The notes under the pieces were generated by a model. It did no database searches and had not been told where the DNA came from. It saw nothing but the letters and a program-made list of their open reading frames with translations. A program made the translations under genes and the position numbers. From NCBI GenBank assembly GCA_040755755.1, contig JBFLZW010000017.1, positions 49,497 through 113,496 on the forward strand: a DNA stretch of 64,000 nt, read 5' to 3'. Shown in pieces: positions 35,039 to 42,248 of the stretch. Source of the stretch: a bacterium. Its GTDB lineage: Bacteria > SZUA-182 > DTGQ01. How positions within the stretch are numbered: position 1 is the stretch's first letter; each line of letters opens with the position of its first letter.

Positions 35039-35590
35039 CTATAGTAAAACCGGAGACAGCAATGACAAATTGAATACTCCTTCATCCAGTACCGGGATAT
35101 GGGTGCCTTCTACTACATAAAAGCCAGTCATCGTAGTCGGTGAGGTAAGAAGACAGGTCAAAACCATATTGTATCCGGTAGACAGAAGTCCGCTGACCGA
35201 AATAATGTCATTTACTTTCACCCCACTCACGTCAAAAGGAATATTTGCATACCGGCTCCCCGGGAGAACACAGGTACCGACAACGGTTCCGAGCAATGGA
35301 TCAACAACGATATTCAAAGTCATTGGCCCTGTATTCCAGAGGACGATAAAGGCGATATAGGTACTGGTCCAGGTGCCTACCCATGTCCCTGACTGAGCAG
35401 CCGTACGGGTTGGAGCAGTCGCCACAGGTACTGGTGGAATAACAGGATAGCTGAAGGGAGCATACAGCAGAGCGGCAAAGGGGTCAAAAACGGGATAAAC
35501 GGGATATTGAGCTTCACACAGAGGCAAACACATTATTGAGAAACAGGTAAAGATCAAAACAGATAACAAATACTTTTTCCCTCTAATCAT
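35039..35590 (-). CDS. Array protein, GTW-domain type (member 2)
   Basis: About 183 residues from ATG 35590, chosen because MIRGKKYLLSV matches its neighbour's start and AGGATG precedes it. After the signal peptide comes a short PY-rich linker (YPVYPVFDPFAALLYAP), the junction TRTAAQSGTWVGTW and the same beta-rich domain as members 1 and 3 (IVLWNTGPMTLNIVVDPLLG, GSRYANIPFDVSGV, FYVVEGTHIPVLDEG). It is shorter than member 1 because the linker is reduced. Function unknown. Confidence 0.82.
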   Translation of the reverse strand: MIRGKKYLLSVLIFTCFSIMCLPLCEAQYPVYPVFDPFAALLYAPFSYPVIPPVPVATAPTRTAAQSGTWVGTWTSTYIAFIVLWNTGPMTLNIVVDPLLGTVVGTCVLPGSRYANIPFDVSGVKVNDIISVSGLLSTGYNMVLTCLLTSPTTMTGFYVVEGTHIPVLDEGVFNLSLLSPVLL

Positions 35591-35659
35591 AATTGGATCA
35601 TCCTTAAACGTTAAAAAATTCATGCTTCTCATAACCTGCCGGCTAACTATATGGCACAG

Positions 35660-36370
35660 CTATATAAGAACCGGAGCAAGCAGGCTGAGATCGAATATTC
35701 CCTCATCCACAAGATCGCCGGCAGCGGTTACCGCATAAAAACCGTTCATGGTGGTCGGTGAGGTGAGAACACAGGTTACATCAATAAGAAATCCCAGCTT
35801 TGGAATCCCTTCCAGACTGATGATGTTATTCACCCTTACCCCGCTTACATCAAACGGAATATTGGTATATCTGCTTCCTGCGAGAAGAGCGGTACCGTAA
35901 ACGGTTCCTAACAATGGATCTACAACAATATTCAAGGTCATTGGACCGGAGTGCCAGAGAACGATATAGGCAATCCAGGTACTCGTCCAGGTGCCTACCC
36001 AGGTTCCTGTCTGGGCTGCTGTACGCGTCGGAGTAACAGCCGTAGTTGCAGGCAATATTGCCGGGGCAGGGAGTGGAGCAAACGGCAGCGTGGGGAGAGC
36101 CGGGTAGTAACTTGCACTGAGCAGAGGATCAAAAGGAGCGTAGAGCAGTGAGGCAAAAGGATCAAAAACAGGATAATAACTGGCCGCTGTCCGGTATAAT
36201 CCGGGAGAAAAAACATATGGATTAAAGAATCCCCCGTATCCAACGGCTGTACTGAGGGGAGGCAAAGTAGTGCCGGTATACTGCGCATTACTCAAAGGTA
36301 CACAAACCACAGACAGGGAAATTATAATCATAAAGACGGCTAGCACAATACCTCTTTTACCTTTGACCAT
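35660..36370 (-). CDS. Array protein, GTW-domain type (member 3)
   Basis: 236 residues; AGGAGG lies just before ATG 36370. Signal peptide (MVKGKRGIVLAVFMIIISLSV), a long PY/F-rich linker (FNPYVFSPGLYRTAASYYPV, then DPFASLLYAPFDPLL), the junction TRTAAQTGTWVGTW, and the shared beta-rich domain ending IFDLSLLAPVLI. The three GTW-type members are consecutive, indicating recent tandem duplication. A perfect 17-bp hairpin precedes this gene. Confidence 0.82.
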   Translation of the reverse strand: MVKGKRGIVLAVFMIIISLSVVCVPLSNAQYTGTTLPPLSTAVGYGGFFNPYVFSPGLYRTAASYYPVFDPFASLLYAPFDPLLSASYYPALPTLPFAPLPAPAILPATTAVTPTRTAAQTGTWVGTWTSTWIAYIVLWHSGPMTLNIVVDPLLGTVYGTALLAGSRYTNIPFDVSGVRVNNIISLEGIPKLGFLIDVTCVLTSPTTMNGFYAVTAAGDLVDEGIFDLSLLAPVLI

Positions 36371-36480
36371 GATAAACCTCCTTTCTTACCAGGTATCTCT
36401 ATACTCTCTCAAGAGCTCTTTTCATCAAATCTCTCATCTCTCTCAAAAACCCGTTCTGCCAAGCTAATTATGCATTGCGA

Positions 36481-36518
36481 AATTCCTCAAGATTCACCAC
36501 AGTGAATCTTGAGGAATT
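36481..36518. other. Perfect 17-bp hairpin between array genes
   Basis: Positions 36481-36497 pair exactly with 36502-36518 around loop CACA. It sits between the stop at 36534 and the start at 36370 on the minus strand, exactly where the array changes from ATII-type to GTW-type genes. No T-run follows it on the minus strand, so an mRNA-processing or stability element is more likely than a full terminator. Confidence 0.6.
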
Positions 36519-36533
36519 CAAGACACCTCCTGA

Positions 36534-36980
36534 TCAGATAAACAGATTCGATAATACCGCAAAAAGAAGCGGATTGGCTGTACTTAAAGCTGCCGGTGAA
36601 TAAAGTGCCTGCGCATAGAGTGAGACAAGGCCTGAAACAATTGGACTTACTGAGGCAGTAGTTGTAGCCGCGGGTGGAGCTACCGTAGTAACGGAAACTA
36701 CACCTGTTGTCGGATTGGTAATAATAATAGTAGCCGCAGGTGCCCTGGTTACCGGGATCGGCAGAGAGGCTGCCAGAACTGGATCAATATAGGGAGGAAC
36801 GAATAAAGGTGGAGGAACGGGAGCATAGACCGGTGGAACCGGGGAAAAATATGGATAGGGGTAGAAAACAGGTACCTGGGACATACATTTTGAGGAAAGA
36901 GAAAGAATACAAATAAAACAGAGACTAGCGATAGCTAATCTTAAAAGTAATTTAAGGCCTCTTACTTCTTGTTGTGACAT
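36534..36980 (-). CDS. Array protein, ATII-type (member 4)
   Basis: 148 residues. N-terminal signal segment (LLRLAIASLCFICILSLSS), then a PY-rich part (FYPYPYFSPVPPVYAPVPP), the junction VTRAPAATIIIT, a Thr/Val/Ala-rich stretch and the ending YSPAALSTANPLLFAVLSNLFI, nearly identical to member 5's ending. No Cys in the mature part. The gap to the next gene is 16 bp. The C-terminal hydrophobic end could be a membrane or assembly segment, though without a basic tail. Confidence 0.78.
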   Translation of the reverse strand: MSQQEVRGLKLLLRLAIASLCFICILSLSSKCMSQVPVFYPYPYFSPVPPVYAPVPPPLFVPPYIDPVLAASLPIPVTRAPAATIIITNPTTGVVSVTTVAPPAATTTASVSPIVSGLVSLYAQALYSPAALSTANPLLFAVLSNLFI

Positions 36981-36996
36981 TGCTTAAACCCTCTCT

Positions 36997-37485
36997 CTAA
37001 ATAAACAGCGATGATAAGTAGGCAAAAAGCAGCGGATTAGCGGTAGAAAGGGGAGCCGGTGCGTAGAGTGCGCCCGAATAAAGTACAGCCAGAATACTAA
37101 ATAACGGTGAAGGAGCTGCCGTAGTAACTGTAGGTGTGGTAGTAGAAACAATTGTTGGTGCTGTAGTTGGAGTAACTACCGTTGGTGCTCCAATGACCAC
37201 CGCCCCTGCCGTGGGACTTACCGCCGTGATTCCAGTGGAGAGAATAATCGTAGCCTGAGGTGCCCGTATATACGGCACCGGCGCGATCGGTACAGGAGGA
37301 AGCAGCGGATAGGGACTGTAACTCACGGGAGCAAATGGCGTAACTGGAAGAAATGGATCAAAATACGGGTTATAATATTGCCCCAGACCTTCCTGAAGAG
37401 CGATTCCCAAGATAAATATGCACACCAAGAAAAAGACTGCAAGCGATTTCTGAGCAAGGCTCATACAATAACCCTTCTTCTGCAT
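36997..37485 (-). CDS. Array protein, ATII-type (member 5)
   Basis: 162 residues, AAGGAGA before ATG 37485. Signal peptide ending LQEGLGQ, PY-rich region (YYNPYFDPFLPVTPF), junction YIRAPQATIILS, Thr/Val/Pro tandem-like region (VVTPTTAPTIVSTTTPTV) and hydrophobic end STANPLLFAYLSSLFI. About 75 percent similar by eye to member 6 over the last 90 residues. Confidence 0.8.
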   Translation of the reverse strand: MQKKGYCMSLAQKSLAVFFLVCIFILGIALQEGLGQYYNPYFDPFLPVTPFAPVSYSPYPLLPPVPIAPVPYIRAPQATIILSTGITAVSPTAGAVVIGAPTVVTPTTAPTIVSTTTPTVTTAAPSPLFSILAVLYSGALYAPAPLSTANPLLFAYLSSLFI

Positions 37486-37541
37486 AAACTTGATCTCCTT
37501 AGATTACGCACTTAGCAGGAATATAAGCTCTCTTTTGTCTG

Positions 37542-38027
37542 CTAAATGGTGAGCGATGATAAATAAGCAAAAAGCAGTGGGTTAGCCACAGAAAGAGGGC
37601 TTTCATAGAGAGCGCTTGCGTATAATATGCCCAGGATACTGATTAAAGGTGCAGGCGCTGCTGTGGTAACTGTCGGGACAGCAGTACTGACAACTGTCGG
37701 TACTGTAGTCGGCGTAACTACTGTCGGTGCACCAATGACCAGAGTTCCGGTAGTCGGACTTACCGCCGTAATTCCGGTTGAAAGGATAATGGTGGCATGA
37801 GGTGCTCTCATACCGGGCAGCGTTGGATATGGCACAGGGCAAAACTGGATCGAGGGGAAGAGAAGCGGTGGCGGCGGCGGAAGAAAAGGAGCATAGGTCA
37901 AGGGCATATAAGGAAGATATTGACAGGACCCCTTCTGAAGGCTGACTGCTAAGGTAAGAACACAAGATAACATAACAATTAGGAAAGATTTTCCAATGAT
38001 ACTCATAAAACAGCTCTTGTTGCGCAT
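37542..38027 (-). CDS. Array protein, ATII-type (member 6)
   Basis: About 161 residues. ATG 38027 is chosen because GAGGAG precedes it and the start MRNKSCFMSIIGKS matches member 5; the frame is open further upstream to 38078. Signal peptide ending LQKGSCQ, PY-rich linker (YLPYMPLTYAPFLPPPPP), junction GMRAPHATIILS and the same Thr/Val-rich tail ending LLFAYLSSLTI. The Cys at the cleavage site could allow lipidation, but the lipobox is poor. Confidence 0.8.
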   Translation of the reverse strand: MRNKSCFMSIIGKSFLIVMLSCVLTLAVSLQKGSCQYLPYMPLTYAPFLPPPPPLLFPSIQFCPVPYPTLPGMRAPHATIILSTGITAVSPTTGTLVIGAPTVVTPTTVPTVVSTAVPTVTTAAPAPLISILGILYASALYESPLSVANPLLFAYLSSLTI

Positions 38028-38186
38028 AAATCTGTACTCCTCTACTTTTCGGAAAGTTATCTGAAGTGATACTTTCATTCAAACGTTTTCCAGCATCGGC
38101 AGTGTCCCTGTACTAATTTTGGACGACTAATGACCTGTCCCCAATTGTAGAGGGACACCACCTCAATTCTTCAGCCGATACCGAAC

Positions 38187-38543
38187 TTATTCCGCAAGCG
38201 ACAGGAACAGTATCAAAAATACCAGGGTGCTTGGTGTAAGAGACAATGTGCCAAGTGGTGCAGCCGCGGTGACGACCGGAGTTGTGGGAGCCAGAATAAT
38301 AGTTGCCGCTGCAGTCCTGCTTGCTGCAGTTGGCAGTGCCAGGTATGGATCGAACAGCGGAGGAGCAAATACCGGAGCAGCCGGGAAATAAGGCACGGGA
38401 GGTACAAAGGCAAAGTATGGATCATAATACGGAGCAGGATAGGGAATAAATTGAGCGGAAACCTGTGTTGAAGTTAAAAAAATGACTGTTATGAGAAATA
38501 TAATAAGGCAACTCATAAACCTTACTAAGCTAAACTGCTTCAT
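38187..38543 (-). CDS. Array protein, short ATII-type (member 7)
   Basis: 118 residues. Signal peptide ending STQVSAQ, PY-rich region (PYPAPYYDPYFAFVPPVPYF), junction SRTAAATIILAP and a short tail (VVTAAAPLGTLSLTPSTLVF) ending LFLSLAE. Closely related to member 8. ATG 38543 has AAGGAGAAT upstream. Confidence 0.8.
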   Translation of the reverse strand: MKQFSLVRFMSCLIIFLITVIFLTSTQVSAQFIPYPAPYYDPYFAFVPPVPYFPAAPVFAPPLFDPYLALPTAASRTAAATIILAPTTPVVTAAAPLGTLSLTPSTLVFLILFLSLAE

Positions 38544-38663
38544 GTAAAAGATTCTCCTTAATCAAAGATTTTGTTAAAAGGAATAATCCTTTTATCAAGA
38601 GCCTGAGTAGTTACATTAAAAGTTAAACATAAACAGGGTAAAACATACGATACTTTCCATGTC

Positions 38664-39035
38664 CTATTCTTCCAGGGACAGATAGAGTATTAAAAACACA
38701 AGGGTGGTTGGTGTCAGAGCCAGCGTTCCAAGAGGTGCAGCAGCAGTGACTACCGGTGCTGCGGGTGTTAGAATTATCGTTGCTGCCGCAGCACGGCTGA
38801 TAGGAGTTGGCAGAGCCGCCAGATATGGATCGAACAGGGGAACTGTAGGATAGAGAAGAGGAGGTGTAGGATACAATGAAATCGGAGGCAATGGAAGTGG
38901 ACTATAACCATAAAACGGGTCATAGTATGGCGATGGAAGAATCTGAGCAGAAACCTGGGTTGAAACAAGTAAAGCAGTAACCATGAAGAAAATAATAAGA
39001 CACGTTACATTTTTTCGTGAGCTAAATTTCCTCAT
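38664..39035 (-). CDS. Array protein, short ATII-type (member 8, first in the operon)
   Basis: 123 residues. MRKFSSRKN start with GGGAG upstream, signal peptide ending STQVSAQ, PY-rich region (PYYDPFYGYSPLPLPPISLY), junction SRAAAATIILTP and end FLILYLSLEE. It is the most upstream gene of the minus-strand array. No convincing sigma-54 element is seen on the minus strand before it; the nearby perfect one (39288) points away. Confidence 0.8.
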   Translation of the reverse strand: MRKFSSRKNVTCLIIFFMVTALLVSTQVSAQILPSPYYDPFYGYSPLPLPPISLYPTPPLLYPTVPLFDPYLAALPTPISRAAAATIILTPAAPVVTAAAPLGTLALTPTTLVFLILYLSLEE

Positions 39036-39287
39036 AGTATGAATCTCCCTTCCAGCTCAAGGTATGTGCCTGCCAAGGAATCACATCCAAGTAGGCAAAA
39101 CTTGAACACTGAAACATACCTTTGATTATTAATGGGACTGGAGCCAGAGGAACGATTATGCTTCCCCTCACTTTTCGTTTCTCAAGTTCTTCCTACTATG
39201 ACGGGAAAACATAAGTAATCCAACATCTTGCTAAGAGCAAAGAATGACTTCTCATTCAATCTTTGCTACCTCGGGGAAGCCATCCCC

Positions 39288-39303
39288 TGGCACATCTTTT
39301 GCA
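39288..39303 (+). promoter_or_regulatory. Perfect sigma-54 (-24/-12) promoter
   Basis: TGGCAC-ATCTT-TTGCA matches the consensus TGGCAC-N5-TTGCW at every defined position, with correct GG-to-GC spacing of 10 bp. It points to the plus strand, away from the PY-rich array. A transcription start is expected near 39314, exactly where a two-hairpin element with a T-run begins. Confidence 0.85.
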
Positions 39304-39313
39304 AAAATATGAA

Positions 39314-39408
39314 TTGCATACAAAAAGTTCCAGACTTTCTGTATGTAGCCTTAGGGGTCATCGGTATTGATAAGTTCGCGCCTTGAAAGTACCGGTGACC
39401 TTTTTTTT
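39314..39408 (+). ncRNA. Candidate sigma-54-dependent small RNA (about 95 nt)
   Basis: Starting about 12 bases after the -12 GC, the sequence folds into a first hairpin (CATACA-AAAG with CTTT-TGTATG, 39317-39345, loop TTCCAGA), a short single-stranded linker (TAGCCTTAGG), then an 11-bp terminator stem and eight T. Promoter, fold and terminator fit together and leave no room for a protein. It lies at the upstream end of the PY-rich secreted-protein array on the opposite strand, with about 250 bp between them. The targets are unknown. It matches no RNA family I recognise. Confidence 0.65.
39356..39408 (+). terminator. Rho-independent terminator
   Basis: GGTCATCGGTA (39356-39366) pairs with TACCGGTGACC (39390-39400) with one G-T wobble, followed immediately by TTTTTTTT. 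It is the strongest intrinsic terminator in the window. There is no plus-strand gene upstream other than the proposed RNA. Confidence 0.85.
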
Positions 39409-40862
39409 CGAACTCTTCTCTCAGAAACACCTCCTTGCTGAATGCTTGCCCTGAGATTCTACTATCCAGGAGTTAAATTGCAGGCAAGACAAGTGGGAAG
39501 TAATTTACTTGGATGAATATACATGCCGACCACTAATAAGAAGTATTCCTTAATCAACCTCCTTTCTCTGAAAATCTTTCCGGGCTGGTTTCTTAACTTC
39601 TCACCCCCTTTCGTTATTTTCATAACTGTCCATTTTTGAGCACCAATAAATACCCTAACAATATCACCTCTGTCTCTATCGTCCCGGGATCTTTCTGAGA
39701 TCCCGGATAACCTTACAGCAGATGGCTCTGCAAGTTCTCCAGCAACAGGTATCTTACTTAAATCGATACGAGGAGCGAACTATCTGTTTTAATTTCCTAT
39801 TGTCGAGGTATCTGGCAGAAAAAAAATGGAGCACTTGGATAAATATGAAATTGGTCAAGTTTTTTAAAAAGTTAAGAAATGTGATCATATCTCGTCACCG
39901 CTTAAATGTTAATGGGTACAATAAGAGATCCTCCAAGCCGAAACTATAAAAACCCGCAATGAGAAACCTGGAAATAGTATAGAAAAATACCGCTTCAGAG
40001 TTTCCCATTCTCTGGTTGAATAGGCTCTTTCGTCACTGAATAACAGTAAATTAACTTAACCTTTTGAATAGCTGGGGTGTAAAGCTGGGGTATCTGTTAT
40101 CAACAGATAATTCTCTATATACTACTAAATATACGAGAAATAATGATGGAAATTATCGCTCTCATACCCCGGTAACCTTGCCAATACCGGGAATTCTTAT
40201 GCAATATTCCCTCCTTGCCTCTGCCTTTGTAGGAAATGCAAATTCCATGCTCAAGTACAAAAGTTACGGAGAGTCCCGGTCTTTCCCTGGATAGTTCGTG
40301 CTGGTGTAACCTTAACCTATTGATTCAATATGCGTAATTTCCATCATCGAAGTCCGCTATATTTTTATCCTGGAGAGAGACTGCTGTCTCAAGTTCAAGC
40401 CAAGAACTGGTCCTTATAGTGCAGGTATGTAATTTTATGTACTTTCTTACACAGAGCATTAGATAACCAGAGAAACATTTATCGATTAACCATATGTTTA
40501 TAAATCGAAAACCTTTCCCCTCCCAGCTATGCATATTTTTGCATATATCATTCATCTTATGAATAGTATATGCAAACCGGGAACATGAGGAGAGCTCAAC
40601 CTTGAAAGTCCTTGGTGTTTCAATAGAAAATCTCCCAGTAAGGGGAATGCCCTGATTCATAGAACCTATGATCCTTCAGAAAAAGTAAGGAGGGACTTTT
40701 CAACTGATTGGGAAGGCAGATTCTGCCAAGCCTGCATAAAGGCGAAGATTCAGGAGGGAGAAATAAGGGAGAAATCAAGATGGTATGGGCAAAAAGCGAG
40801 GAACTTCCTGCCCATACCAGCGGTAAAACTTTGAGCCGCACAAAATCTTTTCACTAATACCG
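39409..40862. other. Gene-poor AT-rich region
   Basis: About 1.45 kb between the sRNA terminator and the DUF4412-like gene. Several frames of 75-110 codons exist on either strand (for example 39722-39949 plus, 40325-40660 minus), but none has a ribosome-binding site, domain pattern or neighbour that would support it. A 9-bp hairpin is at 39684-39706 (CCGGGATCT/AGATCCCGG). I see no repeats or tRNA. Confidence 0.45.
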
Positions 40863-41663
40863 CTACTTGTGAGCGCCTTTTCCCTGCTCAGGGGTATCTT
40901 TTTCCGGTACACCGGCTCCGCCGGGTTGGGCGGGACCGCTGCCCTTCTGCTCATCAGGCTGCGGGGATGCTTTCACCGCGTCCTTTGCCGCCAGATTCTC
41001 CCTCTTATACTCCGCCGGAATCTCAAACAGTTTCCTGTCGATTTCCTTTTCCTCCACCTTGACAAGCTTGGTGACCATATCGAGTTTCTTGTTCTGGGCA
41101 TCCATATGAACAGCAATCTCTACCGGATATCCGGGGTATTTGTTCAATTCACCAATGATTTTCTTTTGTCCAAAATAAACGGCCATTCTGGACCTTACTT
41201 CTGCGGGCATCTTGACCGCATCGCTGAGCCAGTACTCCACATCCGTGGTTACCCCCTTGGTGGTACTGGTCAGGATAACCTGATAGGCATCCCATTGGCC
41301 AATCTTTTTGGTTTTCCCCGTTTTTTTTGAGGATACCTGGATCTCTTTCTCAATGGCCGCAAATTGCGCTTTCAAATCAACCTCTTTTGCAATCTTCTCT
41401 TTTTCGTTGAGCTGATAGGCCTTGTCCTGGTCCATATAAATGAGCAAGACCGTATTCTTATCGCTTTCATTGAAATACCTTATCTTGTCCTGTTTTACCC
41501 ACATCTTCAGCGTGGAAGCAGGGGGGCCCGCTGGTTTGCCATCAATCAGGGTCTCGGTCTGCTTCTCAATGTAATAATCCCCTGCCCAAAGAGAACCTGC
41601 CAGAAAACCGGATATCATGCATCCTGCCATCAGACTCAAGACTAATATCCTCTTCAATTTCAT
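40863..41663 (-). CDS. Secreted DUF4412-like protein
   Basis: 266 residues. Signal peptide MKLKRILVLSLMAGCMISGFLAG. The mature part begins DYYIEKQTETLIDGKP and has the DUF4412 pattern of alternating strands: LKMWVKQDKIRYF then VLLIYMDQDKAYQLNEKEK, which in the family follows the modified outer-membrane lipoprotein-carrier (LolA-like) fold. The tail after residue 235 is Pro/Gly/Lys-rich and disordered. It probably works in the periplasm; no partner is known. It is isolated, on the same strand as the PY-rich array. Confidence 0.75.
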   Translation of the reverse strand: MKLKRILVLSLMAGCMISGFLAGSLWAGDYYIEKQTETLIDGKPAGPPASTLKMWVKQDKIRYFNESDKNTVLLIYMDQDKAYQLNEKEKIAKEVDLKAQFAAIEKEIQVSSKKTGKTKKIGQWDAYQVILTSTTKGVTTDVEYWLSDAVKMPAEVRSRMAVYFGQKKIIGELNKYPGYPVEIAVHMDAQNKKLDMVTKLVKVEEKEIDRKLFEIPAEYKRENLAAKDAVKASPQPDEQKGSGPAQPGGAGVPEKDTPEQGKGAHK

Positions 41664-42248
41664 GCCGTTATCCTTTCATCTCGGAAAAAGGGTTTACAAT
41701 TGCCTGCCAAAAGGCTGGAGTGCTCACTATGGTTCTCATCCTTGTTTTCATCCTCTGTGACTGTTACCTGGTCAGTTTATACAATTTCCAGGACTAAATC
41801 AATGGTTAAGCGCACCATCGTGGTTAAGCGCACCATCGTGCATTTAACCTGTTTGAAAATGACAGGATTATCGATTAAGCTCTCGTAATATTAACAACCT
41901 ATAAGCTGCTATCTTTTTCCAGCGTAAGTCCAGCGTAAATCTGTCGAAAGCCATAAAAATTTTTGGAAAGGGAGAAATGGGCATGAAATTTATGCTGATG
42001 ATTGTGGAATACTGCTACCCACTGTTATAGTGTCTCACTATTGAGACAATCCAACTGCTTATAAATTATAGCCTTAAGCAGTTCACGAGAAATTCGATGG
42101 AGCATGGTCGGTTATACGGGGATACTTTCTGCTGCAATTTTGCGACAGTCAATTTATTATGTCCACGACGTTAACTTGGCTAATATTTTAAAGTATCGGA
42201 ACTTTCTGCTCTTCCAATCAAGGGAATCCAAGCGTTCCTTACCTTCTC
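41664..42248. other. Intergenic region with an 18-bp tandem duplication
   Basis: No gene is supported. TGGTTAAGCGCACCATCG occurs twice in direct succession (41803-41820 and 41821-41838). The rest is AT-rich with no strong hairpin. Confidence 0.5.

Noticed and set aside
40325-40660. Minus-strand frame of 111 codons
   Set aside because: No ribosome-binding site, family pattern or coding bias supports it.
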